Source: Linepithema humile (taxonomy: Eukaryota > Arthropoda > Insecta > Hymenoptera > Formicidae). From it: a DNA stretch of 64,000 bases. Within the stretch, counting starts at the first letter, position 1; each line of letters opens with the position of its first letter. Of this stretch, positions 49,401 to 64,000 are shown in pieces. A program made the translations under genes and the position numbers. The notes beneath the pieces are model-generated. The model worked only from the letters and a program-made list of their open reading frames with translations. It was not told where the DNA came from and ran no database searches. Where the stretch lies: the NCBI RefSeq assembly GCF_040581485.1, contig NC_090133.1:27492139-27556138 (forward strand). Reading direction: 5' to 3'.

Positions 49401-51197
49401 AATCATTATATAACTTAAAAATAAACAAAGTGCTGATATATAAATATTTAATAATTTTTTTCATCTTTTAGAAATGACAGTTGCGTAAATAATGCGACAG
49501 CTGTCGCTGACGGTATTTCACAATAATCACCTCTACGTTTTATAGAAATTTTGCCCATTTCAACGTAAAGATAATAAAAATAAAAACAACAAAAAAAGTA
49601 TATGTTTCACGTAACGCGTTTATTACAGCGAAAGTTCAACTCGTCCCTGCCAAGTTGCCTCAACGTCACTGTGCGACATGACTCGCGCAAAATGTGAAAA
49701 ATTGTTGGCACATTTGTTTTAAATTTTAGCCACGCTCTACACCATCTGTCTTTTCGCTCGTCTCTCCTTTTCTCTCATATATTCGTATTTGATGCAATAA
49801 TTAATGAAATTTATTTAGAAAATTTTCAATTACTGAGTAAAAATAAATATATTTATAAAAATTCTGCCCATTGAACGCCATTTTCTTTAACGTGTCTTAA
49901 ATATATGAATTATGTTTTACATATTAGAGTCTCGAAATAAAAAAAAGAATCGAGTTCTAGTTACCGGAACGATGTAGCGTGTACAATGTTCGCTGGCTAC
50001 GTTGTAACAACTACTTGTCGCTAAAGTCTTGTAGGTATTGAATTAGGTTGAAAGCGCTTTCATAGCTCTACACTATTATACTCGATTAAATTGTACGCAA
50101 CTACTTTAATCTGTATTGTTCGCTCAACATCCAACGAGTCTAAGATCCAATTAAAAAGAAGAATCGAGAGGCCTAGCGGAAAAGGAAAATAGTATAAGAT
50201 TAAAGCAAGTCGAAAGATTCATTGTCAGACATTTTTAATTAATTTGTAATCTTATTTTCTTATGAAACGGATTTCCGCGTGTAAACAAATATCACAGCTT
50301 TGTCAAAAACACTCTTTTGTCGAAGATACATTGACTTTTCATTCAACTATCAACTATCTCCGATAGTTCGCGATGTATTGATTCGCAAGTAAGCGCCTGT
50401 TTTCCATACCATTGAGTCGAAAGGTCCACAATTTCAACTCACAGGACTAAAGATGAGTAAAGCCGCAAGCCACAAATGCATGGCTTACCAACGGTCACCG
50501 GAGGTTAAGCGGACGCTCGGCTTTTAAACGGTGATATTAGCTAAGTTTTGAAGCCTATCAAGCACGGCCAGACGCTTGCTATTCCGAACTGGACAATGCA
50601 GCTGCGAATTCATCCGGAGAAAGGGAGAGAGTGTATGTATTTTAATGTATTACTCAGTCATTATTCACAATCGTTGCAACATCCCACTTATCGCGCTTCC
50701 GCATTTACACAACTCCGCGCACCATGAAGCGAAGCTCATGCGGAATTTGAAGAATGCGAGAAAGAAGCTTACGATTTTCGCGTTACACGCGCGGCGTGAT
50801 TCATCGACGTGCGTCGTCATGTTGTTTATAACAGTCGATGACTAATCGGAATTATCGCGATAAATTTACAATTCGATAAAACTTCCGTAGACGCGCGATA
50901 ATTCGTATTATTTTCACCGCGATAATTTTTTCGTAATAAACTTGTACGTTTTCGCGGGCAAAGATCACGCGTGTATATCAGAAAATTTTTGGGGCGGCAA
51001 AATCTTCAAAGATAACGTCCCCCCCTTTCTCGAGGGAGAAATAATTTCGTCCACGGAGGGACGAAATTAACGCGCCATCGGGGGACGACGCTTTGTCGGG
51101 TTGCCGTTTCTTGCGATTACGCGAGACGATTAAACTCCGATGCGAAAAGCAGCCGGGGACAGTGCCCGTTAGTTTCAGATAGCCGAGAGGTAGAGAA

Positions 51198-51216
51198 AGA
51201 GAGAGAGAGAGAGAGA
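51198..51216. repeat. (AG)n microsatellite
   Basis: A perfect alternating A/G run of about 19 bp. Confidence 0.9.
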
Positions 51217-54200
51217 TGAAACATCTAGCAATGGAATTCAAGTCATTACGGACGACGGGAACCCTTGCGTTTGACAGTGACGCGTAATTATGAGGCATCG
51301 TCTAAACAACTCGAGCGCAACTTGTCACCAGCCGAAATTGATTACGCCGTCTCTCTCTCGCTCCGACCAAGTCCGCCGACAGTAAGACGTCGTAGATATG
51401 CGCGAGTAAAGTTACCATTTCGTAATAGACATCTGTTGCTAATCCGAATGGCGTGATGGCATTCTATTTCTAATCGCGAATGAGGGCAATCGAGGAAGGA
51501 CAGTAAGAAGGAAAAAATCGTGCCGTGAGATCAGCAAAACTGATCGATTAAAGTTGACTCTTCGCAAACGTCGATACCCTCTCCAAAGTTCTCGATGAGT
51601 TATTTCTGACTTTCACATTGTGCGAGCTATATTATCAATACGTATCCGAAAATAAATTTGACGTATCCCGAGTATCGATTAGAGCCTTGTGTAGAAGGAA
51701 TTCAATGTACACGCAGTCGATTCGTTGAAGTGTGCGCGAGAAAAAAAATTTTGCGAAAAATTGCAAATTGTTGGAAAAGTCAGACGCGAATTTTTACCGG
51801 GTTCTTGATATAAAAATATTAATTTACTATGTTTGAAGTGCACACATTGTAAGCTCCGATAATAGCAATATATTTATTCTATTTCTGTTATTTAACTTAA
51901 GATAGAAAAAGAAAAACTTGACTACAAATGCATGACCAGCACAAATTAGATCGCGCTGGTAAAATAATCTTTGTTAATCGCGAGACTGTTGTAGCTAAGA
52001 AATGCTCATAAAAGCGCGCGAATGGTGTCCTTTTAAAAGGAAAGGAGGCGAAGGAAGTCGATGATCGACGTTGAAACGGAACATTAAGTTCATGGAAAAA
52101 CGTGTTCTGTAAAAACTGGTCGGAGGATTGCCATTGAAGGAAAAAGAGGTCGACCAAAACGAACGAGGCCTCTATTTCGTTACTGTGTTGCAAATGTCGA
52201 TGCAATTACCGACATACATATATGCAATGCGCCCTAGTAACTTAATTATTACAAATATCCTTATTTGTCACAAGCTTAAAATCATACGTGAATTAAATTG
52301 CTCTTGTCGCAAGATTATCTTTGGATTATATTGGCATGTTCACCGGCAATTGAATTTGTCTTTCTAGAGAGAAAGTGCTTATATATTTAACAGTCCACTT
52401 AAAAAAATTTTTAAAATAAGTATTAATGTCTCGATGTAGACGAATAAGTTTCAATAAAAAATTAATTATATCGCGCCAACAATTATAGTTCGCAGCGGCT
52501 GTTATTCCGCAGCTATTATGACATCATATTGAAAAAAAGAAGATTGCAAAACACATATACATACATAGAAAATTATTTCGTGATGATAAAATTATCATAA
52601 CTTTATCTGTCATCGCAATTTTCTCCCTCTTTTTTTTCACTTATCACAGTACATTCGCGCGCGCGTTGGCGCTCGTCAAGTTATACCTTGAAATTATAGT
52701 ACCGTCTGGCCGCGATCGAGGTTACCGAATGAATTCATCGTTGCGTAACTCCCTTTCAAGCACGTGTGTGACTCAGAAGAAGCTGATTATAGCGTGACAC
52801 GAAGCCATGAACTGCGTACGTGCCGAAGGGGAACAACAGTCGGCAAAAGTAACTAAAATACAGCGTCCACTGTACTTTTGTGTAGCAAAACCTCTCTTAC
52901 CAGCTCGAAGAAATATTTCAGGTCTCGAGACAATCTTCTCTCGGTTACTCAATCTTATTACAACCGAGAATCATTCGCTTTGATTCAGACATCTCTAAAA
53001 AGTAATAATTATTTAATGTATAAATATGTGTACATCAAATCGTTATACATTTAGCTAAAAATTTGAAAGAAAATATTTGTTATTCTAAATATTTAAACCT
53101 ACAGTCTAGTATATTAATGTTAGAGAAGAAAATCATATTTTAAAATATATTCCATAAATTATACTCGAATATTTTTTTTTCGACAAGAATTCGTCAAAAA
53201 TAATCCCAGCATTTCTCAGATAAGGCCGAAAGGCGAAGTAACGAGAGCCGCTTAGGTCGCTCCGGTGAAATCCGCGGTGTCAGCACGAATGTTTGCTCTA
53301 TTGTGTGTATGGGTGGCGAGTAAATAGCAAGAAAGTCCGACCTTGATGGGACACACGCGATCCTGTATTTAGATACGAATAGGCGCTTTCCGTTTCCAGG
53401 GTGAAAAAGGTTTCTGGGCTATCTGAGCGAACAATTCCGAAACGTCGCGGCGCGCTTCCGTCTCTCGTGTGACCAATTACGGAGAGAAGGAGATATCTCT
53501 TGGTGAACGGCACACGCGAAAAACGCAAAACCGATTCTGCACGTTTGTCTCTCCTTTGTCTCTCCCACGAATCTCTCCACAATTGGATTCGCGTGACCCG
53601 GGATCGTCCCGCGAATCGCTAACGGAGAAAGTAACGATGAAACAGCTTCTTACAAAATACACGGTATACATTTGTCAGAACTTTATTCATCAAAATGATC
53701 TCTTGAGCCGCTCGCGTCGAGAAAATAAACTTCCCATGGTGAATTTATTACATGCTCCTTGGATATACCGATGCATCCACTTTTCCCGTCATAAATCTTT
53801 CGCTCTGTCGATCTCTTTCCATAACTTTGCAAATATATGGAGACTCTCTTCTTTCGCGATTCTTTTTTTATTATAATTTGTCAGAAAGGCTTTCGGATAT
53901 TTTTTTATACACTAGAAACATTAGAGAGCTATTTATTTTTTTAATTACAAAGATATATATATTATAATTATATCTTTAATAAAAATAATATTAATATCCC
54001 CATTACTTATATATTATTATACCATTATTATTGTCTTTTTCAAGATAGGATTTTTTGAAGCACGCGTATATAATATTTTACAAAGGACAATCGAGTTTTA
54101 TGTTCATAGCGCAAAACACAACGAAAATAAGTCGCGGAAATATTTTAATTTGTGTTCCCGGCAATGTATTCTGGCATAACGCGATTATACGAATCATTTT

Positions 54201-57200
54201 GAAACAAAATTGATAAAAACAACGAGGAAAATAAGTTAATCAACGTTAATCAACGGACTATCGTTCGGTCGGTCGTAGTCCAGCACATCCTGTGGCAACC
54301 TACGCTCGTACATTCATACTTCCGTAGAATCATATTAAGTGTTGGACGTCAATGGCCGCGAAATTGACAGCTTGGAAAAAGTTGTAACATTGAATCTCAC
54401 AATATGTATGTGCCTATCGAATGTAAATTAACAATATCTCTTTTTTCGCTTAAATTTTACAAATGTGCCGGGTGTTTTGCGCTATGACTCACGCGCATGG
54501 CTTTTATCGCGAAAAATTATTTTTCAATTTAGCCGACAAACTGCTTTCCTGGCGTCGCACTGGCTCTTAAAAATCTTTCTACTTATTCGTGCACCATAAA
54601 TGGTTGCATCTTACAGTCTAAACGGCAACACTTTGTGCAAACGTTTATGACGTCTTAAAAACCGCCAGAAAGTATGCAACAATGTTGCAATTTTCAGGTG
54701 CAATTGTCTTCCAAGAAGTACCAGACAACTTTCATCACGGTGAACAAAATTGCGGTAAATTTTAAGCTATGCTATACACACACACCCATTCGTATACGAA
54801 GAACGCTGTGCGTTTTGATTATATGCAAATCATTGGTGCTAAATAAAGTCTGAACGCGCACGTCAATTCGCGTTGCCGATTTTAATAGAACGTTATAAGC
54901 ATTAAACGTGTCAACGACCTCGCAGAAGCAGGAAGATGTAATTCCATAATAACTGTTCAGACTTTAGATTCCGAATAACGCGCGGCAGCTTCAAACTCGG
55001 AATACTTGTCGTTTCTTGCGAAATAGCACGACTTTGTAGTTATAAACAAAATTATTTATCGGTCGGAACAAAAAATTAAAAATTCCACAACTAGAACGTC
55101 CCGAAAAATCGAAAGCCGCGAAAAACGCAGCAGCATACATATGTATTGGAAAATGTCGGTCGCGGTGTACAGCTTATCGCGGCCGAAATTTATTGCACCT
55201 CAGAGAAACGCGTGAGATGTTTTTTAAAGCTCCAGGTGCCATAAATTGTGAGCACTAACGCGATTCGCTTCATGTATAAATGGACGGTTTATGTATACTG
55301 TTGAGATGTTGCGTTAAGATTGATGCAACTCGCGTTTTACGCGCACATAGAAATCATATAGAAATAGACGAGCGATTTTGCGGAATGCAGTAACGAGACT
55401 CTCATTATGACTTCTTAAATGCGTTACCATTAACTGCACTGTGAATCTAGTTTAACATTACAACGGAACTTTCGTTATGTGTATCTCGTTAAGCTTTCAT
55501 TAGCGCTGGGATTTTTCCCGAGTCCGTTGCTCTGTGCTTACTCGGCACGAAAGGAAACTCGTATTTTTATCAGACAATTAATGAAGACATTAAGAAAAAA
55601 TTTCGCGATTACGGACAAACAGTTTCTCGAGTATTTACGATATTATTATACATATTTTATTATATCTCAATATAATTTTAATAGTATTATTTTTGTAATT
55701 CGGACGATTAGATAGAGAGAATATCATGTCACATAAATAATTCTTGTTATAAAACGCTCGATTAAAATTAATTTTGATAAAGACAGAAAAATAACCTATT
55801 AGTTTGCGCGGATTGCGTTCACAAACCTATTTTAGACATACATCGCTATAATTGTCACTTGTCTCGATATTTTACCGTAATAAACTCTTTCTGAATCAAG
55901 CGGTATTCGCGGCCCGACCTAGCCCAACGTCTTACTTCTCGAGCGAGATGAGTGTCTCTGTACCGAGTGCGAGAGTAACTGAGTATTTCCGCGTCTAAGC
56001 GAACTTTAGTCGGGATTTTTCTGGTTGTCTTTAGAGACTCTAGCAACAGGAGGGTTGTCGCCGTCGTAAAGAACGCGTAGCCGGCTTTCGTGGCGTAATG
56101 AAACGCTTAACGAGCTGTGGGAGTAACTCAAATTCCCTTGGTAAAAACTGAATAGAACTACCGTGCATAAGTCCCTGTGGCTCTCTGTATTTCTTCAGTG
56201 CCGCGAGACAAGAATTTGTACACGCTATAATTCACGATGGGAGAAACTGTAACAGTTGGGAGTGGCAAGCAAAGAATACTTTAAATGAGACGTTTATCTT
56301 GACATACTTTAACCAACTTCAATCACTAGTTTGCAAGGAAATATGTCAAAACATTGATAATACGTAAAATAGTAATATTTTGCACACACATACGATACTT
56401 TTCTGATCAATAATTGTAAGATGACTTAATACAAAGAGCTGTAAAAGCAGAATTTATTCTTTTTCTAATTTATGTAAAATTAATTATGCATCTTGGAGAT
56501 GGTACTAGAGATACTAGTAAATATAGATTTAATTAAATATGAAAATCATTAAAATAATAATTAAATATAGAATTGTATATATATTTCACGAATAATGTAA
56601 TGTGGAATGTGCAAAGACATCGAACTAACACAGATTCGTTCTAGATTATTTTCGGACGAGCAATGCAAAAAGCGAATCCCTCGCTTCACTTATTGTGCTA
56701 TAAATTACCGCAACTGCATGAGACAGCGGAGAAGGAAGAGATCCATTACCTTTTATCTCCCTTTAATCCTAGACAGGTAACAGTACACATAATGCATCCG
56801 TTTTATTTATGACTCTGCATGAATTAATCACGTGTCATGCATCAAAAATATCGCGAATATACTTTAATTATTTATTGTTTGATAATCCGTCTGGTAAATT
56901 CACGGTTCCACATGACTTTTGATTAATTTCATTCCTTTCATAATTATCGCAACATCTTTTTTTTTTTCGTGCTCCATTTCGTTTGCACATTTCAACGCTC
57001 TGTCTTTCGCTGCCGCATTGCCCGATGACTTTCCAGATTTGCCGGAAGTCGAGGCGGAATAAAAACAATAATGGAACACTCGGAAAGAATATCGCCGTAA
57101 ACGCCGTCAGCGGGAGGAACATGCGCTAATCGCCGTTTTCTAACGGCATCCGAACAATGGAACGAGCTCCTAGCCGTTGACAGCAGCCGTCCACTCCGCG

Positions 57201-57232
57201 AGTAGCGATAGTCACGGCATTATTGTTCCGCG

Positions 57233-57251
57233 CGCGGTTCGACGAACCGCG
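57233..57251. repeat. 19-bp GC-rich palindrome
   Basis: CGCGGTTCG-A-CGAACCGCG is a perfect inverted repeat around a single central base. It may be a factor-binding site or a short hairpin. Confidence 0.7.
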
Positions 57252-60200
57252 TATTGCCTCTCATTTTTTGGACACACAAATTTCTTCTGCCACGTTACAT
57301 AATATCGCGTTTATTAATTTCATCTTTTTTCCGGGAACGCGAGCAATTTGGCGGCGGTGCGTTTTTATGAGCACTCGATAAAACGTCGGAGGGGGTAAAA
57401 ACCTCCGCCACCTCTTTCATGCGGACGCGCCGCGATCGATAACGATTAAATTCTCGCCCCCGGAAGTTATAGGGCGTAATCGGAATTTATGCCCGTGTCC
57501 TTGCATAATGCAAAATTGCAGGCTCGCCAGCATCCTACGGAGGCTATCGAATTTAAGCAGCAGCGGTTCACATGTCGAGTGTTCACACACTCGAGATTTG
57601 CATGTTTAATTTGTCAGTCTTCGATACTTATTTTAATCTACTGTATTAATTTTTGTATGCGTGAATTATATATATATAAATAAAAATGAGAATTTTCCGC
57701 ATAGTTTTTTTTAGAAATATTGAAATTACAAATGTTTTATTTATATCATCGAAATTAACAAACTGAAAACCAACTCTTAGATTTTAATACCGACGTGAAA
57801 CGCAGACCGAGATCGTAAATATTTGTTTTTCTAATGATATTGCGGCAATGCAGCGTAGCATCGGAAATCATTAACGTGCAGCCGTAAGCACGGTACGTAA
57901 GAAGATTCGCGACAGAAGACGCCTTGTCAGCAAGAACTCTGAACCTATCTCGTCGAGGATGCCTTTCTGATTCGAAACAGAGTGGATAAAGTAAAGCCGC
58001 TGCTGAATCGAATCGCGACAGCGCAAGACAATACCGATACATCACAAGCTCCTCTTTACATGCCGAAGATTAACTTGGCAAACACACAATACGGTGTAAG
58101 AATATTTAACATTTTATTCGTTTATGTAAGTTGAACGATCACTTTTCATTGTTTTATTTTCTTCATCATTTTTGTAAAAATTAAAAATAATTAATTAAAA
58201 TTCAAGCGCAATTGATATATATCGCATTGAATAAAACAAATCAGTATAAAAAATGTTTCATTGTAATTTTCTCTGAAAAAAACATTGAACGTATGAAATT
58301 GTAACAAATAACTTATTGTATAATTTTTTTTCATTTTCTCATTCAGAATAAAATAAACGCGTTTATGGGAAAATGTGCAAATATGAATAACGTTCAATAA
58401 ATATTGAATAAATTTTTACTTAATATATTTCAACATTTTTTAATATTTCCGCTATTGTAATCTTCAGTTTGCAATCCAGCATTTGTAATTTTTATTTAAC
58501 GCAAATTATAAAATACAATAAAATGATAAAATATAGAAGTAAATAAGCGCAAAGAGGATCAAAATACAAAACTGTAACAAGAATAATCTTTCCTCTCGTC
58601 CTTCTCTTTGAAAGGTACGTATTTGCAGAAATTTTTTGGCATTAAATGACGCTGAACCTTCTGTGCTTAAGCACCTACGCTCGTTCTGAAACACCGCAGC
58701 TCTGTTTTCTGGCGTACAAAAGACGAGTGTGAAAACGATCCGCAACGTTGAAAAAACTAAAAGTTTTTAAAAAATATTTCACATTTTTACTAAAAAGTGA
58801 AGTAAATTCCAATGCTTACGTATTGTTGCAATATTTTATGCCGACTAACATCGAGACTCTCCGAAATGCGCGTTTAGCATGAATTACATTTACACATTAT
58901 GAAATTATAATTTTCTGAGCTAATCTAAATTTCTATATATTTCAACGTGCTATATACGTGAGTATTACGTCCACTTAAAAGGGAAATAGCGTAACGAGGA
59001 GGAATTTCGTTATGTCTACGTGTTGCTATGTTATTAAAACCCTTCTCGTTACGCCTCGTCACATTGCCTGCATTCTGGAAACTTTAAGCCACGATTAAAT
59101 TGGTCTTGCTTGAAATGGACATGATTCAATTACATTGTAATTGCAAGTGTGACAATTATTTAAATTCAATATTTAATATCAAGTTACATACAGCGAGTAT
59201 TGCTATATGTAAAACTTAAATAATTCAAATTAAGAATAAAACACCGCATGTAATTCTAAATTACTGTTATCTCATCAAGTACGATGTTGAAGAATGAATA
59301 TGATATAATCTTTTTTTTTAAAAAAACACTCAGAATCATGCAAGCTCGAAGTGTTGAAAAATATATTTAAGCGAATTATTTCCTTAACCGTCGCGTAATA
59401 ATTACTTTTACCTTGAACGTCGAGGTGGATATAAAATTTATGAGCACTTAACGCTATAAGATCTTGAAGATGAAATCATTAGTCTGTAGATTATAAAGAT
59501 ATTGTATCATTAGGAAATGATGCGTAAAATGCTGTAAATATTGCCGCTAGGAATAATCCGGCTATAATTTTTTGATGAAAATTGCGTATTTTTCACGCTG
59601 CTATTATTGCAAGCAGAAAATAAAGAGAAATAGAGGAGGAATAATATTTTCTCTTGGCAAATGGCTTGAAAAATATTTAATAATGTTTCTCAAGCGATCC
59701 TTCACTAATGCATATTAGCTTCAATTGGCGATAGCATGACGCAAGTGTACAATTTAACAATAAACTTCTTAGAACTGACGTATACATCTCAAAGCATGCG
59801 CTACCCGCTGAGGCAAAGTCACGATTTGTAGGCTGTTAGCGAGCCTTATACGGATTACGATAACACGAGAGGCCACCGATCTTTGAAGTCGTAGATCTTA
59901 CGGCAGGATTGAAGGCGAACTAAGGAGTTTATACGACAGCGAAATTGTATGCGGATGTTTACAATCACAACTAGATGTTATCAAAGTCGGAAAATGAGTT
60001 TCCCCGCTCTAATTACGATTTAATAGATATTACAGTTAATAATTGCATATATTATATTAAATATACTACGTCGCTTTCAATCTTTAAAAAATATTTGAAA
60101 AAATCTGTTGATAACTTTGACAGTAGCTATTATTTTATTAGCAACAAAACAAACAACAAAAAGTAACAAAGCAAGCTTAAATATGAACCATTTTTCTATT

Positions 60201-63200
60201 TTCAGAAAATTTTAATCAATCATAAAAAAATTTATACAGTTCTAATAATAAATCGAACGAAAAAGTCGAGATAGCAAACTGCATTTGAAACACATTTATC
60301 AAATAATCTTTTTCTGCAATAATAAATATAATTAATTTTCCTTATTACTTTTCTTCCTCGATTTTTCATCCCTTTGCAATTAAGCATGGCACAAACCGAG
60401 TGCATCTTGGACATAAACATCGTTATACGTTCTCGGCGTCGATATTATCGATAGAAAGTATAAAACACAACGCTCCTCGTTCAACGATCACGCCGAGATC
60501 ACCGTTGCAGTGATCGCTATTTTATAGAAGGAAAGTCACAAAACATATAAGAATTTACGAGCAGCCGACGATCATCCCTCGTCTAGTGACCGCAAGGACA
60601 AGGTCTTCAGGGTCAACGAGTTCTCGAGCTAGGCGGTGTCGAGAGAAATGCACGGAAAATTCTTACGCGTCAACCGGTCTTTGTTGTAGATTCCGGATAC
60701 GAGGGAAACGAGACGGGTAAAGGAATGGCGGGGATTTTATCCTTTGTGCGCGCACGAATAATACAGGGTGCATCGAGCGAGAAGAGGATCATCCATCATC
60801 GTCAAAATAATATTACTTCCAATCGTTGACTTCGAAAAAGGAAGAATTTTAATCAAATATCCCCTACTCTTTTTTTCCGACGTAAAAGAATCACTGTTCG
60901 GACAATTATTTTTCTCAGGTTTTAAATTATACGAGATTCGATGTGTATAAACTCGTTCCACGTCTACAACTTTCACGTAGATTCGTTTCGCGTCTACATC
61001 AAATTATCGCAAAATCCCGGTTTTTCCCTAAGTCGTGGATTTTTCGCGTCGTTGGTCGAAAAGCGGCGTCGCTAACAAGAACGCGCTTCGTTCGCAGTAC
61101 GTCAGCAGGTCGCCTTGAAGACGCGTAGCCTTGGATATCGACCGATCCGGCGCGACTCAACCTTCGCTACTCGGCTGCGTGTTCGCCCCGACTGTGAGTC
61201 TCGACGCGATCCCATTCGCATAGCTCTCCTTTTCTCCCTCGCTCTCTCCGTCTCCCTTTTTCTCTCGCCGTTCGCTCTATCCACCCCCGCTATATACCAT
61301 CCACCACGTTCCACGACGACACAGCCTCCTCAGTCTCCCCTTCTCAAGTCTTGAACTCACCAAGTGGCATAGGCCGTGCAAAACGCAACTGCCTTCGAGC
61401 CCGCGGCTATGTCCTACGAGTCGCGAACGATGGGAGACTTGAAAGGTGTCTAGTCATTCCGTTCTCCCTCTTGGGTACTAATTCCGCTGGGACGAATCAA
61501 AATCACGGTGAATTATTTTTAACCAAATTAACGCATGACCGCTCTATTCCGAGTAAGCTTTGTTTGTGGTAAATGACGTTAAATCTTGGCTGAAAGTAAT
61601 CGTGGAGATTGGTATTATCCCTATCCTGCGCGCCCCGTGTGTTTGCTATAGGGTGCGACCCTACTAATTCCACCGGGACGAATTAAACGCACGATAAATT
61701 ATTGTTCGTTCCATTGTATTTTTTTTTTCACGCCTCGCTCGTGGATCAACAAAGTTCAAAGGCTAGTTGGAAATAGAACATTTGACGAATATAATGCAGC
61801 TAAATACCTAATCGCGCGAAAATGACGAATTCCTCGCTGCGAATAATCCCTTGTCGTTACAGCTGCCACTCTTCTGGTACGCGTCGGTATCTCGCAAACT
61901 CTCAGAATGACATTCGCACCCCGCCCCCCGTGTCGCGAGTTGGAGCTTCGTGCTTTACGGCCCTTTGTCACAGGTTTGCTTTCCGTCCCATCCCCGTTCC
62001 ATCCCTTCGCGACGCGAATTCGACGTTGTCTTTGCCGTCGCGCACGCGGGCGTCACGTCTGACGCGACACGACGGCGATCATGAAAAAAAGAAGAGAAGA
62101 GACGGCTAAAGCACACATCTCCGAATCCATTAACGCTAGACAGATCAAACCAGTGAAGGTGTTCTGCGGACTGTTTGCAAGAAAAAAAAAGATTTTTCAT
62201 CACAATAAGAAAAAGAGAAAAAGGGGCAAAAAAAACTTGCCTTCATCTTATTTGGCAAAAAAGAAAAATTTATTAAAGATTAAAATAAATTTTCTACATT
62301 AATTATTAGATAACTAATTAATTAATTTATATAAAGATTAATATTTAATAAAAAACTTGCATGTTGTGCGAATCAAGGTTTTATATTAATTAATCAGATA
62401 TTGATCCGCATGACTATGTTCAATTAAAATGATGAAACGACGCAAAAAGTACAACTATCCTCTGCGAAATCCTACGAAATATCGTCCAGAGAAATATATT
62501 GCACTCGGATGCATCGACGAGACGCGGCATCAGGATTTCTATGCATATGTCTGAATCTTTACATCGTCCGGGATAAGCGCCGCCATATTACTCAAAGAGA
62601 ATGCACATTGCGTAAATATACGCAAAAAGAAAAGCAAGAGAGAAATGACAGCAGATAAGGGTGCGAGAAATATTCCTGTACCTTTCACAGAGAATGTTCT
62701 GCATTGTAACAACAATATAATCTTGATTTTTGTCAAAAAAACGTCTAAACGAGATGTTTAGTCGTAAAATGCACCGTATATAAAAATTGGAAAATTAATT
62801 ATTAGCAATGATCAATTTACTTGGAAATTAGCTTTTCTATCATTAAAATATGCGTTCTAGTTACGCTAATAAATTCTGTATATAATTACGTTTTATAATA
62901 CGCAATTTCATCAGCTGAGATCAACACTCAAAAAACCTCATGAATCCAAATCAGACAGTCGACATGGATATATTGAGACTGACAATTAAGTTGGTTAGTG
63001 AACCCGTCGCGGCACTTACAGCAATAATTAAGCGGCTGATGATTTGCTCCCATAAAACGACACTCTTGCAACGCGTAGCCGGATATTTTATACTATATAA
63101 TGATTTCAAGCTCAATTACTCCGCTCGTAACACAAATCTAAGACAATCAAAAGCTCGCGAGTGTTTTTAACTCTTAAATGCAGCGACAAATATCTTAGCA

Positions 63201-64000
63201 TTTTACGTGATTACGCAACAAATAAGCGTACGAATGTTGTTACATCAATTACACGTTTCATAATGATATTTTTCGTATTATCTAATTTTTAAACGAATGA
63301 AATAAAATTGTTTACTGTGTACATCGCAATTTTAACTTAAGCAAATACCGACCATTTCGCGAAAACTATTTCATTGAGCTAAATGTTATTATCTTCGTAA
63401 TTCTTGAGCTTCTTGCGTTACTTTTATACGATGTAATCGAAATATCTAATGCGAAACGCTCGTGCGGCAGACATCTTTTCGCTGAAATGAGAAAATTGCT
63501 CATGCATTCCCTTCGACCCTTGTTCCCGTCCAACGCCCCTTCTAAAGTTTCTCGTTCGTTTAATCGTGATAAATCTCCTCGTCGCGACGTCTTTCCGCCG
63601 CTGTTATCCGGAAGCCGGAAGCGCCGACGACAATCAGAACTTCAGATCGAAAAGTATATCATTCGTGCAAGTCACAACTTCTATGAGAATTTCAAATTTT
63701 TCAGTTTACTTTTCAGATAAATAAACGTGTCAAACTATTATATTATAATTGCACAATTGCGACTTATGCAATTGTAATTGTATGTGCAAGATCGAATTTT
63801 ATTGATAATTCTGTCTGTTTAAATTAGGTACATTCTTATCTGGAGCTTTACTTTGTACCATTGTTATGCGAGGTTTAATTAAAAGTGAAATAAACGATAT
63901 CAATTCAGGTCAACGAGATCGAAATGGGGATCGTCTTTACGAATTCGATGTCTCGCTTATTTATAAAAGCGAATCGACCCTTTCGCCTTTCATCACACTC

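Larger units (their letters stand above)
46431..64000. other. Long non-coding stretch to the end of the window
   Basis: No recognisable gene. Frames at 46425-46991 are open in two overlapping phases and look like chance. I noted an (AG)n run at 51198-51216, a 19-bp GC palindrome at 57233-57251 and a spaced 10-bp inverted repeat GCGTAACGAG/CTCGTTACGC at about 58988 and 59046. There is also a TATAAAAC at 60459 without a good initiator, and a pyrimidine-rich block near 61.2 kb. Isolated minus-strand donors near 50485 and 52902 lack matching acceptors or open frames. Confidence 0.5.

Noticed and set aside
50480..50560. Minus-strand donor GTAAGCC near 50485 with a possible acceptor
   Set aside because: All three frames across the implied exon contain stops, and the acceptor is weak.

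Overview
The window reads as non-coding eukaryotic nuclear DNA, most likely from an insect. It has AT-rich stretches, frequent CpG with no visible depletion, many short microsatellites, and splice sites with insect-like branch points and short spacing. A hymenopteran such as an ant would fit, but no protein here is recognisable enough to fix the species. I found no rRNA, tRNA, transposase, reverse transcriptase, CRISPR array or bacterial-style operon. Most long open frames lie in GC-rich or low-complexity DNA, overlap open frames on the other strand, and look like chance.

The clearest object is a 2,286-bp foldback element at 31942-34227. It is almost entirely one giant inverted repeat, begins ATGTTCGTGAACC at both ends, and is flanked by a 9-bp direct repeat TTCCCGTAT. 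Each arm carries two 148-bp subterminal repeats and then a ~164-bp satellite that alternates between two variants. The left arm has about 3 satellite units and the right arm about 8. The 9-bp duplication with very long inverted repeats fits the Mutator/Foldback group of DNA transposons. It has no transposase gene.

At 6380-7600 lies a second, older and more diverged inverted duplication with arms of about 600 bp. Both arms carry the same small exon-intron unit. The right arm still has an open reading frame for a ~98-residue Cys-rich protein with a charged helical tail. The left arm is broken by indels and stops.

Separately, the minus strand carries several short segments with good splice signals: 46314-46430, 43807-43918, 39064-39129, 37710-37780, 9163-9225 and 6449-6487. 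Four of them (43.8, 37.7, 9.2 and 6.4 kb) can be joined in one phase. This suggests that much of the window is intron of one or more long minus-strand transcripts starting in a CpG-rich patch near 44 kb. The joins are inferred from sequence alone.

The remainder is intron-like or intergenic DNA with simple repeats, a 199-bp tandem duplication (45597-45996), a 33-bp AT-rich tandem repeat (28131-28212) and two promoter-like clusters on the plus strand (23.16 kb and 38.1 kb).
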